From Candidatus Pacearchaeota archaeon (GTDB lineage: Archaea; Nanoarchaeota; Nanoarchaeia; Pacearchaeales; GW2011-AR1), in NCBI GenBank assembly GCA_023228245.1, contig JALOBN010000059.1, positions 1 through 13,866 on the forward strand: DNA of 13,866 bases, written 5' to 3'. Made by a program: the position numbers and the translations under genes. Positions 5,592 through 12,394 of the stretch are shown piece after piece. The number at the start of each line of letters is the position of its first letter. Within the stretch, counting starts at the first letter, position 1. Below the pieces are notes generated by a model. It was not told where the DNA came from and made no database searches. It saw only the letters and a program-made list of their open reading frames with translations.

Positions 5592-5756
5592 ATGCGAAGA
5601 CTGAATTTGGTGGTGTCTGATGAGGCCGGGAAGGTCTTGGACACCATAAAGAAGGAAGGCGGGTTTAAGTCGCTTGATAACGCTATGGATGCTTTTTTAA
5701 CTTCTTGGACAGGCGCTCGGAGAGCAACCGACGACATGCAACATAACGAGGAGTGA
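5592..5756 (+). CDS. Small ribbon-helix-helix-like regulator
   Basis: 54 residues. MRRLNLVVSDEAGKVLDTIK begins with a strand-like segment followed by a helix, a GGFKS turn and a second helix (LDNAMDAFLTSWTG), the ribbon-helix-helix layout, then a polar tail (ARRATDDMQHNEE). It resembles the protein at 1097-1249 in layout, not in detailed sequence. The leaderless promoter and lead position in the replication operon suggest a regulator of that operon, by inference. The GAGGAG at its end provides the Shine-Dalgarno for the next gene. Confidence 0.6.
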   Translation: MRRLNLVVSDEAGKVLDTIKKEGGFKSLDNAMDAFLTSWTGARRATDDMQHNEE

Positions 5757-5758
5757 CC

Positions 5759-6412
5759 GTGCCCGAAATAAAGGCCATCGAGACGCGGTATGCCGGACGC
5801 AGATTTCGCTCAAGGTTGGAAGCGCGATGGGCACGGTTTTTCGATGAACTAAAGATTGAATGGGACTATGAACCGGAAGGATTTGACCTAGGGGAAGCTG
5901 GGTATTATTTACCAGATTTCTATCTACCCAACTTGAGTATTCCCACATGGGTCGAAATAAAACCAAACGACAAATTGTCCCAGCAAGACTTTTTGAAAGT
6001 GTCAACATTTCGGAAATCTGTTATATATAAACCAGAAAACGAAGCGCGTCTCGTGGTTTTGTGTGGAAGCCCGTATTTAGAAAAATATACAATAAAAACA
6101 CCAACTACACCAGACGATTGGAAAACAAGTGGACATCAATGGATATCATCACAAGAGGTATTTGGAAGGTGTCCGCTATGCGGTCGAATCGATATTATCA
6201 ATGGAAATTGTGAAGAATCATATGAAAATGATGATATGTATTGTGTTTGGTGTGATATAATCGATCGAAACGACGGAGAAAACGCAGACGCATGGTTTCA
6301 CAAAGGATCTATCATGCTGAAGACTGGATATCAGATATATAGACACCCATCCATCATAAACGCTTATAACAAAGCAATGTCTGCCAGATTTGAGCATGGC
6401 GAGAGCGGGTAA
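5759..6412 (+). CDS. PD-(D/E)XK nuclease with C-terminal zinc-binding cysteines
   Basis: I prefer GTG 5759 (217 residues), which has GAGGAG 5 bases upstream; GTG 5753 would add two residues and make a GTGA overlap. Numbering from 5753, FRSRLEARWARFFD gives Glu23, YLPDFYLP gives Asp55 and WVEIKP gives Glu68 and Lys70. This is the E...PD...ExK core of a small restriction-like or Holliday-resolvase-like nuclease common in phages. Residues about 139-167 hold CPLC and CVWC, probably one zinc ribbon. Such proteins are annotated as phage endonucleases and may cut branched or damaged DNA during replication. It sits directly before the primase-helicase, 2 bases apart. The gene is somewhat AT-rich in its middle. 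Confidence 0.75.
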   Translation: MPEIKAIETRYAGRRFRSRLEARWARFFDELKIEWDYEPEGFDLGEAGYYLPDFYLPNLSIPTWVEIKPNDKLSQQDFLKVSTFRKSVIYKPENEARLVVLCGSPYLEKYTIKTPTTPDDWKTSGHQWISSQEVFGRCPLCGRIDIINGNCEESYENDDMYCVWCDIIDRNDGENADAWFHKGSIMLKTGYQIYRHPSIINAYNKAMSARFEHGESG

Positions 6413-6414
6413 TT

Positions 6415-9339
6415 ATGATAGTTCTCCCACCAGAACTCGCGAATTTGCGCCAATTTTGCGTGCGTGTCGGGAAGCAACCATTTATTAAGCATCCACACAC
6501 TGGAAAACTTACCGGGAAGTGGCAGGGAAACGATGAGCCAGCGAAAGACATCGTTTGGCACGGCGAAGACGGGTGGCTCACCCTAGAAGAAGCATTGCGG
6601 ATAAGCGAATCTGGTATCACGGTTCCAACCAAATTCGATAAGCTGTGGGTAGATTCCCCCCTGGACGGGATCGGATACATGAATCATAAAGAATCCGATC
6701 AGACAAAACAAATCGTAGGAGGAGATCTGGATGCTTGCAGAGATCCTTTCACCGGCGAACTGAGCGCGTTTGCAAATAAGTTTTTGGAAGACACCCAACC
6801 GTTCTATACCGAGGTTAGCCCGTCCAAGTGTGGGATACGGATGTTCTACCAAGCACATCTTCCTGGCAGAGTAGATAGCTTTACAGCAGGCGGAACAGAT
6901 GACCTTTCGGATGAAATGAAGGCCCATATAATTGAGGCCAAGCCGAACATCCAAGAAAAAATAGACAAAGGACAAAACCCGTGGAATCATTTCGAATTAT
7001 ATGAAGATGATAGACACTTGACCCTTACCGGCATCGAATCTCAACAATTCGAAGTTGCGGATAGATCATCTGCCATAATGCTTGCAATAGCGCCGTTCAT
7101 CGCAAAACAAAACGGCCCGAAGAATGCGCCCACCGTCTCTGACTGGATCAATGAAATGGAAAAGGATTCAGCTGGTAAGAAATTACCACCTCTCGCCATG
7201 CGAGACGTTATCGATCTCAATGCTCCTGGATGGCATTATGAAGGCGGACAGCTCGCAAACGATCATCCTATCCTCGGAGGAACCAGTGGGCATAACACTC
7301 TCATCACGGAAGATGAATCTGGTTATGCCTATATGCATGATAATCTCAACGTAGGCGGGGATGCATGGGTATGGTTAGCGCATGAGTGTGGTGCAAGCCC
7401 CTGGGAGGCTCCGGGCAAGGGGCTACTAAGAGATCCTGTCATAAGAGAAAAAACAATTGCTCACGCAATCAAGCGGAAGCTGATTAAGCCAGAGGACGTG
7501 CCCGCTAGCGCACCGACTGAGGCCTTCTTGACACTTGACGATGTGACTATTCTTCAGGGAGTGGGAGACAAGGCGGTTCACAAGTTTAGCCCTACGAAAG
7601 CCGTCGCTGCAATCCTAAAAGTCTTAAAACTTGCTAAGGCGAAGGGAGGAGATGGGAGAGATCCGATCTATTATTACAACGGTCAAATATTCGTTCCGGA
7701 TGGCGAGAGGATCATAAACAATATTCTGAATAAAGCTGCCGGTGACTTGGCAACTATCAAAAATAAGAAGGAAACCGTAAGCAGGCTGCATGATTTTTTG
7801 TTGAGTTATGCTGTCACTTTTGATTGTGATCCTTTTTTGCTCGGGGTGCGGAACGGAGTTATTGATCTGAGAACTGGAAACTTTCGGGAATATTCGCCAG
7901 ATGATCTGATAACCGATCAAATTCAAGTCACTTATGATAAGGATGCTACTTGCCCTAAATTCATAGTATTTTTGGTAGATGTAGCACCAAACAAGATTGA
8001 TCAATGCACTATGGTAGATTGGTTTGCGATTCATGCTATCCGATCGATGTTTCCTTACATTTTATTCTTGAATGGCCTGGGCAGGAATGGAAAAGGCATC
8101 TATGAGCGGGTGATGAAACGTTTTTTTGGGGAAGATGCCTTTTGCGGAATGGCTCTGGAGGAGCTGACCCTCAAGAACAACAGGTTTGCAGGAGCGGAGC
8201 TGGCTGGGAAGCGCGGGCAGATCGTTTCGGAGGCAGGTGAAGAGCAGCACAAAGGGAAGCGAAAGATCCCAACCAGCTTCATGAAGAACGCCACCGGCGA
8301 CGGAATCATAGATTCTGATCGGAAGAATAAGAGTCGGATCAAATTCAAACCATTCCACAAGACGACTATCGATTCTAACGATATGCCGTTAATTGACGAT
8401 ATGTCAAAGGGCTGGATAGAGCGGTTCTGCAAGGTCGACATGCCTTTCCATTATGTCGATAATCCTGATCCGGCGAACATAATGGAAAGGCAGAAAGATC
8501 CTCATCTGTTTGAAAAGCTCACCACAGAAGAAGAGCTATCGGGCATTCTTAACTTGATAATCGAGCGAACAGTCAAAATCTCAAAGACCATGACTATAAC
8601 CAAGCGATCAGGAGAAGAGATGTTCGCAGAATACCAAAAACAATCAAACAGCATAAGCACTTTCTTAGATAAGTATTGTGATTATGATCTCGTTGGGGGA
8701 CCAGGAAAAGACGTACCTTTGAGCGTTGTTTATGATGCTTATAAAACGTGGTGCGAGATGGTTGTATGTGACAAAGTTGATATCAAGCGATTCGGCGCAG
8801 CGGTTAGAAAAATGTGTGACAACCATCCTCCCGAGAAGGTACGTGTGGATGATCACCAAACAAGGATCTATCGAGGATTTAGATTTGATGCAAACAGATA
8901 TCAGTTGATGGTAGATCACTATCGATCTGCCAACCCACAAACAAAACCAGCAACAGCTCCAATAGTTCCATTAAATTCCATTAATGTTCCATTAAAAACA
9001 CTATCAGCTCCAATAGTTCCATTAAAAGAGGAAAATAACAGCGTCTTAGAAAAATTTGATCATATAGAGGAAAAAAAAGAACAATTTGCCCAAAAAACGA
9101 CTATTGGAGCTGATAGTGGTTTCTGTTCCATTAACGTCGCTGATAGCGATGAAAATGGCACGAAAATCAAAACATTGGAACCGATAGCGATTTCCAAAGA
9201 AAATCTTGTGCCTGTGAGATTCTTGGTAAATTATAATCAGTATAAGATTGATGAGGTCGCTAGCGTGCCTGGCGGGATAGCGCGCGAGCTGGAAGGACTG
9301 AAGATAGTCACGATCATCAATGGAGGAATGGAGAAATGA
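6415..9339 (+). CDS. Primase-polymerase fused to SF3 (D5/P4-type) helicase, replication initiator
   Basis: 974 residues. The N-terminal archaeo-eukaryotic primase part has DGIGYM near 84-89, metal-binding VGGDLDACRD (Asp104, Asp106), SPSKCGIRMF (135-144) and a late DRHLTLTG. A D5_N-type segment near 470-520 reads GVRNGVIDLRTGNFREYSP. The SF3 helicase follows: Walker A NGLGRNGKG (553-561, Lys560), Walker B-like IVSEAGEE (603-610) and motif C within TIDSNDMPLIDD (about 653-664), with an arginine in WIERF. It primes and unwinds viral DNA and is probably the replisome core. A winged-helix-like stretch near 800-835 precedes a low-complexity tail whose DNA carries a striking repeat cluster (8954-9134). 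Its stop overlaps the next start (ATGA). Confidence 0.92.
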   Translation: MIVLPPELANLRQFCVRVGKQPFIKHPHTGKLTGKWQGNDEPAKDIVWHGEDGWLTLEEALRISESGITVPTKFDKLWVDSPLDGIGYMNHKESDQTKQIVGGDLDACRDPFTGELSAFANKFLEDTQPFYTEVSPSKCGIRMFYQAHLPGRVDSFTAGGTDDLSDEMKAHIIEAKPNIQEKIDKGQNPWNHFELYEDDRHLTLTGIESQQFEVADRSSAIMLAIAPFIAKQNGPKNAPTVSDWINEMEKDSAGKKLPPLAMRDVIDLNAPGWHYEGGQLANDHPILGGTSGHNTLITEDESGYAYMHDNLNVGGDAWVWLAHECGASPWEAPGKGLLRDPVIREKTIAHAIKRKLIKPEDVPASAPTEAFLTLDDVTILQGVGDKAVHKFSPTKAVAAILKVLKLAKAKGGDGRDPIYYYNGQIFVPDGERIINNILNKAAGDLATIKNKKETVSRLHDFLLSYAVTFDCDPFLLGVRNGVIDLRTGNFREYSPDDLITDQIQVTYDKDATCPKFIVFLVDVAPNKIDQCTMVDWFAIHAIRSMFPYILFLNGLGRNGKGIYERVMKRFFGEDAFCGMALEELTLKNNRFAGAELAGKRGQIVSEAGEEQHKGKRKIPTSFMKNATGDGIIDSDRKNKSRIKFKPFHKTTIDSNDMPLIDDMSKGWIERFCKVDMPFHYVDNPDPANIMERQKDPHLFEKLTTEEELSGILNLIIERTVKISKTMTITKRSGEEMFAEYQKQSNSISTFLDKYCDYDLVGGPGKDVPLSVVYDAYKTWCEMVVCDKVDIKRFGAAVRKMCDNHPPEKVRVDDHQTRIYRGFRFDANRYQLMVDHYRSANPQTKPATAPIVPLNSINVPLKTLSAPIVPLKEENNSVLEKFDHIEEKKEQFAQKTTIGADSGFCSINVADSDENGTKIKTLEPIAISKENLVPVRFLVNYNQYKIDEVASVPGGIARELEGLKIVTIINGGMEK
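8954..9134. repeat. Direct and inverted repeat cluster, candidate replication origin
   Basis: Inside the 3' part of the primase-helicase gene, TTCCATTAA occurs five times (8966, 8976, 8987, 9017, 9126); the first three are spaced 10 and 11 bases apart. A 22-base direct repeat starting CAGCTCCAATAGTTCC lies at 8954 and 9005. CACTATCAGCTCCAATAGT (8999-9017) is repeated exactly inverted at 9100-9118, flanking an 82-base A-rich spacer. A short palindrome TCGCTGATAGCGA follows near 9137. Iterons, a long inverted repeat and A-rich DNA inside a replicase gene are typical of origins. The same DNA encodes an APIVPL-type peptide repeat, so protein-level repetition is the alternative explanation. Confidence 0.5.
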
Positions 9340-9761
9340 GTAACGGCAAGATAGAGAAGGCCATAGCCATCTTGAGCACGGCCAGTGGATTGCAGAATAT
9401 CGAGGACGCTAGAGAGCTGATTGAGAAAGCCGAGAGGTACCTGAGGGATGAACCTGACCTTGTACCGGCCCTACAGCTCTCTGCTGAGATGATCTCGGAG
9501 AGTCTGAGTAGATTGGTCGAGAACATGCCAGAGTACGAAGATGGCCCCCAGGAACGATCCTCGAAGATCCATATATGCGAGTCTGCTCTGCTCCAGATAG
9601 TCGAGTATGGGAAGGCAGGCCTGGCGGCTCGGAGGCAGGGATCGCAGGAGGTCGCAGAGCAGATCCTGGCGGGGAAGGTCCAGAGGAGCTTATCAGAATT
9701 TGAGGAAGTCCAGGAAATAAAGCAATTTCTGAAACAGAATGAAGCGAGGCTGGAGAAATGA
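9336..9761 (+). CDS. Hypothetical helical protein
   Basis: 141 residues with GGAGG upstream and an ATGA overlap with the primase-helicase stop; its own stop overlaps the next ATG. The sequence (KIEKAIAILSTASG, DARELIEKAERYLR, and a charged C-terminal helix FEEVQEIKQFLKQNEARLEK) is almost wholly alpha-helical, with leucine spacing that suggests short coiled coils. No catalytic motif, cysteine cluster or membrane segment is present. Sandwiched between the replicase and the ERCC4-like nuclease, it may be a replication accessory or loader, but that is context only. I do not recognise the family. Confidence 0.75.
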   Translation: MSNGKIEKAIAILSTASGLQNIEDARELIEKAERYLRDEPDLVPALQLSAEMISESLSRLVENMPEYEDGPQERSSKIHICESALLQIVEYGKAGLAARRQGSQEVAEQILAGKVQRSLSEFEEVQEIKQFLKQNEARLEK

Positions 9762-10579
9762 AGCCTCCAAAAATTTTTGCGTCACTCGACCACAATGAGA
9801 CGGCCCGGCCAAGGGCGGCGAAGATCGAGCAGGCTGTAGAGGCCGATGATCGCTTCTTCCTTGGCAATCCCGGGGATCTGCCTTTCGACCTGCGGTTTGC
9901 GGTCGCGGGGCATTGCTCCGAAAATTGCGACAAAATGAAAGAATGTGACGCAAGAATGGATGTATGCAGGCCATTCTGTTGTCAGTATATCGATGAAAAG
10001 CCATTTCATGTCGAGCTGAAGGACTTCTCGGATGATGCCAATAGCGACTATCTCAGCTCAATTATTTCAGGGCACCTATACGAGCAGATCTTGGCCGCCA
10101 GGGAGCGTCAGGAGCCCGTAGCCGTGGTTGTCCTGGGAGATGACAATGATGTTGGTGCAGCCATCCGAAAGGCCGCCAGTCGAGCCCAGGGAGGCCACAT
10201 GGTAGATCCCGACAAGCTGATGGAGTACTTCAGGATGGTCGAGGGCTTCGAAGCCAACTGCATAGCTCTGAATATCCCAGTTTGGCGGCTCAAGACAGAT
10301 CCCTACAAGCGAATGCTCCTCAGGGTCCGCAAGATTCTGGAAGGCGGCGATCTGAGCGGCTTCGCGCCAGCTCCGGCAGATGGTGAGCGGCAGGCGGTTG
10401 GCCTGAGCATCCTGGCTGGAAAGGGCATAGGCCCGGCGAAGGCGAGGGCGATCTTGGAAAAGTTTGATTTGGGTTTGACTTCTAAAGAAGTGTTGACATG
10501 CCTGGAAGATTGTCGGGGGATTGGCCCAAAATTGGCTGACCAGATACGACAGCATATCGATGTGGAGGAAAGCGTATGA
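9758..10579 (+). CDS. ERCC4/XPF-like structure-specific nuclease with helix-hairpin-helix domain
   Basis: 273 residues. FHVELKDFSDDANSDYLSS (83-101) followed by HLYEQILAARERQEPVAVVVLG resembles the ERCC4 nuclease core (V-E-R-K-x3-D, then S-x-x-x-x-R-L-x-x-Q), with Glu86, Lys88 and Asp92 as candidate metal-binding residues; the usual Arg of ERK is Leu here. The C-terminus has two helix-hairpin-helix motifs, AGKGIGPAKARAIL (220-233) and DCRGIGPKLADQI (251-263), the (HhH)2 DNA-binding unit of XPF, Mus81 and Hef. An unusual insertion near 53-76 contains six cysteines (C53, C57, C63, C70, C74, C75) and could bind metal. Such nucleases cut flaps, forks and branched DNA. Translation is coupled on both sides by ATGA overlaps. 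Confidence 0.78.
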   Translation: MKPPKIFASLDHNETARPRAAKIEQAVEADDRFFLGNPGDLPFDLRFAVAGHCSENCDKMKECDARMDVCRPFCCQYIDEKPFHVELKDFSDDANSDYLSSIISGHLYEQILAARERQEPVAVVVLGDDNDVGAAIRKAASRAQGGHMVDPDKLMEYFRMVEGFEANCIALNIPVWRLKTDPYKRMLLRVRKILEGGDLSGFAPAPADGERQAVGLSILAGKGIGPAKARAILEKFDLGLTSKEVLTCLEDCRGIGPKLADQIRQHIDVEESV

Positions 10580-10731
10580 CTCTGATCTCATGCGCCTGGA
10601 TGCGCCTGAATACCGAAGCCGCAAAGCTCGGAAAAGCTGCGATGATCTGCACATACCCGGGATACGAAGGCTATTGCTCAGCACATTGGCAAACGGGAAT
10701 ATGCCCATGCGCGGACGAGGTGATCGATTGA
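10576..10731 (+). CDS. 51-residue cysteine-rich miniprotein
   Basis: ATG 10576 overlaps the nuclease stop as ATGA and follows GGAGGA by 6 bases. The product starts MTLISCAWMRLNTEAAKLGK and then has Cys28, Cys37, His40, Cys47 and Cys49 (C-T-Y-P-G-Y-E-G-Y-C-S-A-H...C-P-C), so a small zinc site is likely. Its TGA overlaps a TTG start of the next gene. No family is recognised. The operon position suggests a small accessory factor. A longer ORF in another frame crosses this stretch but has no better start. Confidence 0.5.
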   Translation: MTLISCAWMRLNTEAAKLGKAAMICTYPGYEGYCSAHWQTGICPCADEVID

Positions 10732-10913
10732 GCCAGGCCGACGTTCTGACCTGGCTCCAGGATCATCCTGGCTGGCATACGAGGCGAGAAATGGCCCAGG
10801 CCATTGGCAGGCATCCTAACTTCTTCTCCTACCCTCTACAGGCCCTACAGAAGTCTGGAGAGGTTGTGGCTAGGGTCGCGGATGGCCGAGCGATGGAGTA
10901 CCGATTAGCATGA
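10728..10913 (+). CDS. Winged-helix DNA-binding protein (small)
   Basis: 61 residues from TTG 10728, which has GAGGTGA just upstream and overlaps the previous TGA. ATG 10701 or 10707 are alternatives adding 9 or 7 residues. SQADVLTWLQDHPGWHTRREMAQAIGRHPNFFSYPLQALQKSGEVVARVADGRAMEYRLA has the pattern helix, helix-turn-helix (HTRREMAQAIGRHPNFFSYPLQ) and beta wing (VVARVADGRAMEYRL) of a winged-helix domain that replaces or follows a strand with DNA contact. A transcriptional regulator or replication factor is plausible. It is followed by another winged-helix-like gene with ATGA overlap, so the two may be paired regulators or diverged duplicates. Confidence 0.7.
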   Translation: MSQADVLTWLQDHPGWHTRREMAQAIGRHPNFFSYPLQALQKSGEVVARVADGRAMEYRLA

Positions 10914-11206
10914 AGCTGGCCGACTACGTGAAGAAAAGCGCTATCAAGTGGGCCAGTGACGTCTCGCCCCGCCACAGGCCCCGGGACCTGTCGCCGCGAA
11001 CTGCAGCCATTCTGGAGTACGTCCTGCGGGAACAGCCGGAATCCTCATGCGAAGTGGCGGTGGCCCTTGGCATGTCGCTCGGCCTGGTCCGGAACACCAT
11101 GGACAGGTTGCAGAAAAGGGGCAAGATCCAACTGGTCCACCGGTGGGAGGCATGTGAAATTGAATCTCCCACCACAGAGAAAGCCAATAATAATATAGGG
11201 AGGTAA
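10910..11206 (+). CDS. Winged-helix/HTH DNA-binding protein
   Basis: 98 residues. After a basic N-terminus (MKLADYVKKSAIKWASDV) comes LSPRTAAILEYVLREQPESS, then CEVAVALGMSLGLVRNTMDRLQKRGKIQLVHRWEACEIE (47-85), a clear helix-turn-helix with a recognition helix (SLGLVRNTMDRLQKRG) and a following strand pair, as in MarR- or ArsR-like winged helices. No ligand domain is visible. It is translationally coupled to the preceding winged-helix gene and ends in the Shine-Dalgarno of the next. A viral regulator of late genes is a reasonable inference from its place before the packaging genes. Confidence 0.72.
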   Translation: MKLADYVKKSAIKWASDVSPRHRPRDLSPRTAAILEYVLREQPESSCEVAVALGMSLGLVRNTMDRLQKRGKIQLVHRWEACEIESPTTEKANNNIGR

Positions 11207-11210
11207 TACA

Positions 11211-11603
11211 ATGCTGAGTGATTCTCTGACGGCAGGCACACCGGCCCAAAGTGCCCCCAATGAACACGAAGGGCGAAAGCCTTCTCATTGGGAGCCGGAA
11301 TTCTCCGAAGGCGCATTAATCGAATGGCATTGCGGTGAATGTCACAAAATTGTTTATTATTCTCTTTGGAGAGCCACATATTGTCCTCACTGTGGTGCTC
11401 CGATTTTCAATTCTCCTCGGAGGAAGCTAGACGCTCCTCAGCATCGAGGGATGTCCTACGATGATCAGGAGAGTATGAAGTATGCCGGACCCAACCAGAA
11501 CGATAGATCTCGATCTGTGGCAGGAAGGTGCTGCAGAAAGCCTTCCAAAAATCACAGTCACCGACCAGGGCCTCCGCTTCGAAGGAAGCCAAGCCGAGTT
11601 TGA
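11211..11603 (+). CDS. Zinc-ribbon protein with low-conservation-looking tail
   Basis: 130 residues, with a very strong Shine-Dalgarno GGGAGGT (11198-11204) 6 bases before the ATG. Residues 35-64 contain HCGEC...CPHCG (Cys41, Cys44, Cys58, Cys61), a compact zinc ribbon with aromatic residues between the pairs. Beyond about residue 70 the chain becomes Arg-, Ser- and Pro-rich with no visible structure and shares its DNA with the small gene starting at 11482. The functional part may therefore be only the first 70 residues, or the original stop may have been lost. The role is unknown; zinc ribbons of this size often bind nucleic acid or protein partners. Confidence 0.65.
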   Translation: MLSDSLTAGTPAQSAPNEHEGRKPSHWEPEFSEGALIEWHCGECHKIVYYSLWRATYCPHCGAPIFNSPRRKLDAPQHRGMSYDDQESMKYAGPNQNDRSRSVAGRCCRKPSKNHSHRPGPPLRRKPSRV

Positions 11604-11643
11604 TCGGCTTTGTCTGATCTTAGGCGGCTGGCTCAAGCCATGA
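11482..11643 (+). CDS. Small acidic hypothetical protein, overlaps zinc-ribbon gene
   Basis: 53 residues, beginning MPDPTRTIDLDLWQEG and ending LCLILGGWLKP. ATG 11482 has GGAGAG 8 bases upstream. Composition and periodicity (IDLDLWQEG, PKITVTDQGLRFEG, AEFDRLCLILGGWL) look like a small folded protein, more so than the overlapping tail of the zinc-ribbon gene, whose last 122 bases it shares in the +1 frame. No family is recognised. A tiny ATGA-linked frame of 10 codons follows its stop but is too short to call. Confidence 0.5.
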   Translation: MPDPTRTIDLDLWQEGAAESLPKITVTDQGLRFEGSQAEFDRLCLILGGWLKP

Positions 11644-11893
11644 TCGTAGCACTCATGACAACGCTCGAGTAAAAATTCGTAATACTGGCGATGATAAGAG
11701 GCTCTTGTAGCTGAATTGAGCCGCCTTTCGGCCCGGCGAGACTCTAAGTCTCCACCACTCCATACATCCGCCGGGCCTCATCATAGTCATCCGTTGCTGG
11801 ATGCGTCAGCACAATTCGGGCCGGTAGCCATCCCGGCTCTTCCTCCAAATTATTATGTCAATCGTGTCAATCCATTGTCAAAAGTGATTTTCC
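11644..11893 (+). other. Non-coding gap before terminase genes
   Basis: No convincing gene is present in these 250 bases. The left part holds a structured element (11698-11780). The right part is AT-rich, with CCAAATTATTATG around 11845-11856 as a weak TATA candidate for the terminase transcript, about 40 bases before ATG 11894, implying a leader of 10-15 bases with no clear Shine-Dalgarno. In many tailed phages the region just before or inside the small terminase gene carries the packaging start site, so this gap is the best place in the window to look for it. Confidence 0.5.
11698..11780 (+). other. Structured inverted-repeat element upstream of terminase
   Basis: Several complementary segments lie in about 80 bases: GGCTC 11700-11704 with GAGCC 11718-11722; GGCCCGGCG 11730-11738 with CGCCGGGCC 11769-11777 (9 bp perfect); and GAGAC/GTCTC 11738-11752 with a TCTAA loop. 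The outer ends GAGGCTC 11698-11704 and GGGCCTC 11773-11779 can also pair over 7 bp, one pair being G-U, which favours a plus-strand RNA. The outer pairing excludes the first two helices. It could be a leader RNA, a packaging site or a decayed tRNA; no T-arm is present. Confidence 0.5.
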
Positions 11894-11947
11894 ATGAAGT
11901 ACGAATCGATAGCAGAGTACATTGACAAAATCGAAGAGCTTTTGACA
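11856..11947. repeat. TGTCAA / TTGACA repeat set around the terminase start
   Basis: TGTCAA occurs at 11856, 11865 and 11876 (9- and 11-base spacing), and its inverse TTGACA at 11922 and 11942, on either side of the terminase small subunit start. The spacing is near whole helical turns. This could be an operator or a packaging-protein binding array, but the motif is short and AT-rich. Confidence 0.3.
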
Positions 11948-12394
11948 AAGGACCTTAGTCCGCAAACAATCGCAAACGATCTGGGCATTCCTGAAAAGTG
12001 GCGCACAATCCACCGCTACAAGAAAGAAGTCTTTGATTTTCGAAAGGCAGCCTCTGAGGAATGGACAGAAGAAAAGCAGAAAGGCCATGATGCGCGGCTG
12101 AAGGCGGGCAAAGACCGGATCATAGACAATTATGAACTTCTCAATAGGCTGAAGCTGAGGGCAGATACCCTGTTGGATTTCAAGGCGGGGGACGAATATA
12201 CAGGCAGCAAAGGCGCGGCAAAGATCACACCCGGCTCTCTGGCTGAGATATACGCAAAGGCCGGGCAGATAGGCACGGCAGCAATCAAGGCAGAGCAAGA
12301 GTTGGCTGGCGATGACCCCGAGAGCCGCAAAGCCGATACGCTTCTGGAGCTAATCAATGCAGTCTCTGATTCAGAAGAAAGCGGCGGCAGTTAA
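11894..12394 (+). CDS. terS: Terminase small subunit (putative)
   Basis: 166 residues from ATG 11894. The N-terminal 50 residues (YIDKIEELLTKDLSPQTIANDLGIPEKWRTIHRYKK) form a helix-turn-helix of the kind small terminases use to recognise the packaging site. A charged helical middle (EEWTEEKQKGHDARLKAGKDRIIDNYELLNRLK) would mediate the ring oligomer, and the C-terminal part is flexible and acidic (ELAGDDPESRKADTLLELINAVSDSEES), suited to contacting the large subunit. Length and position directly before the large subunit, with a 38-base overlap, support the call; sequence alone is not specific for the family. Confidence 0.75.
   Translation: MKYESIAEYIDKIEELLTKDLSPQTIANDLGIPEKWRTIHRYKKEVFDFRKAASEEWTEEKQKGHDARLKAGKDRIIDNYELLNRLKLRADTLLDFKAGDEYTGSKGAAKITPGSLAEIYAKAGQIGTAAIKAEQELAGDDPESRKADTLLELINAVSDSEESGGS

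Noticed and set aside
10076..10708. 210-codon minus-strand ORF
   Set aside because: Antisense shadow of the ERCC4-like nuclease and the following miniprotein; no start signal or domain.
10521..10727. N-terminal extension of the winged-helix protein back to 10521
   Set aside because: It would overlap the end of the nuclease gene and the miniprotein; the extension has no conserved look, and TTG 10728 has a strong GAGGTGA upstream.
11640..11672. 10-codon ATGA-coupled frame (MIVALMTTLE)
   Set aside because: Too short to distinguish from chance.
11698..11780. A tRNA gene with CTA (amber, pyrrolysine-like) anticodon
   Set aside because: A 7-bp outer stem and a CTCTAAG loop are present, but the loop lies too far into the element, there is no T-arm consensus on either strand, and no D-arm or anticodon-arm geometry fits. 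Kept as a structured element only.
11716..11925. 69-codon plus-strand ORF in the pre-terminase gap
   Set aside because: Needs a TTG start without Shine-Dalgarno, crosses the structured element and overlaps the terminase start; composition is Pro/Ser/His-rich and not protein-like.
11867..12298. 143-codon minus-strand Cys-rich ORF
   Set aside because: It is the exact antisense of the small terminase gene, and its many cysteines simply mirror the Ala/Lys-rich codons of that gene.
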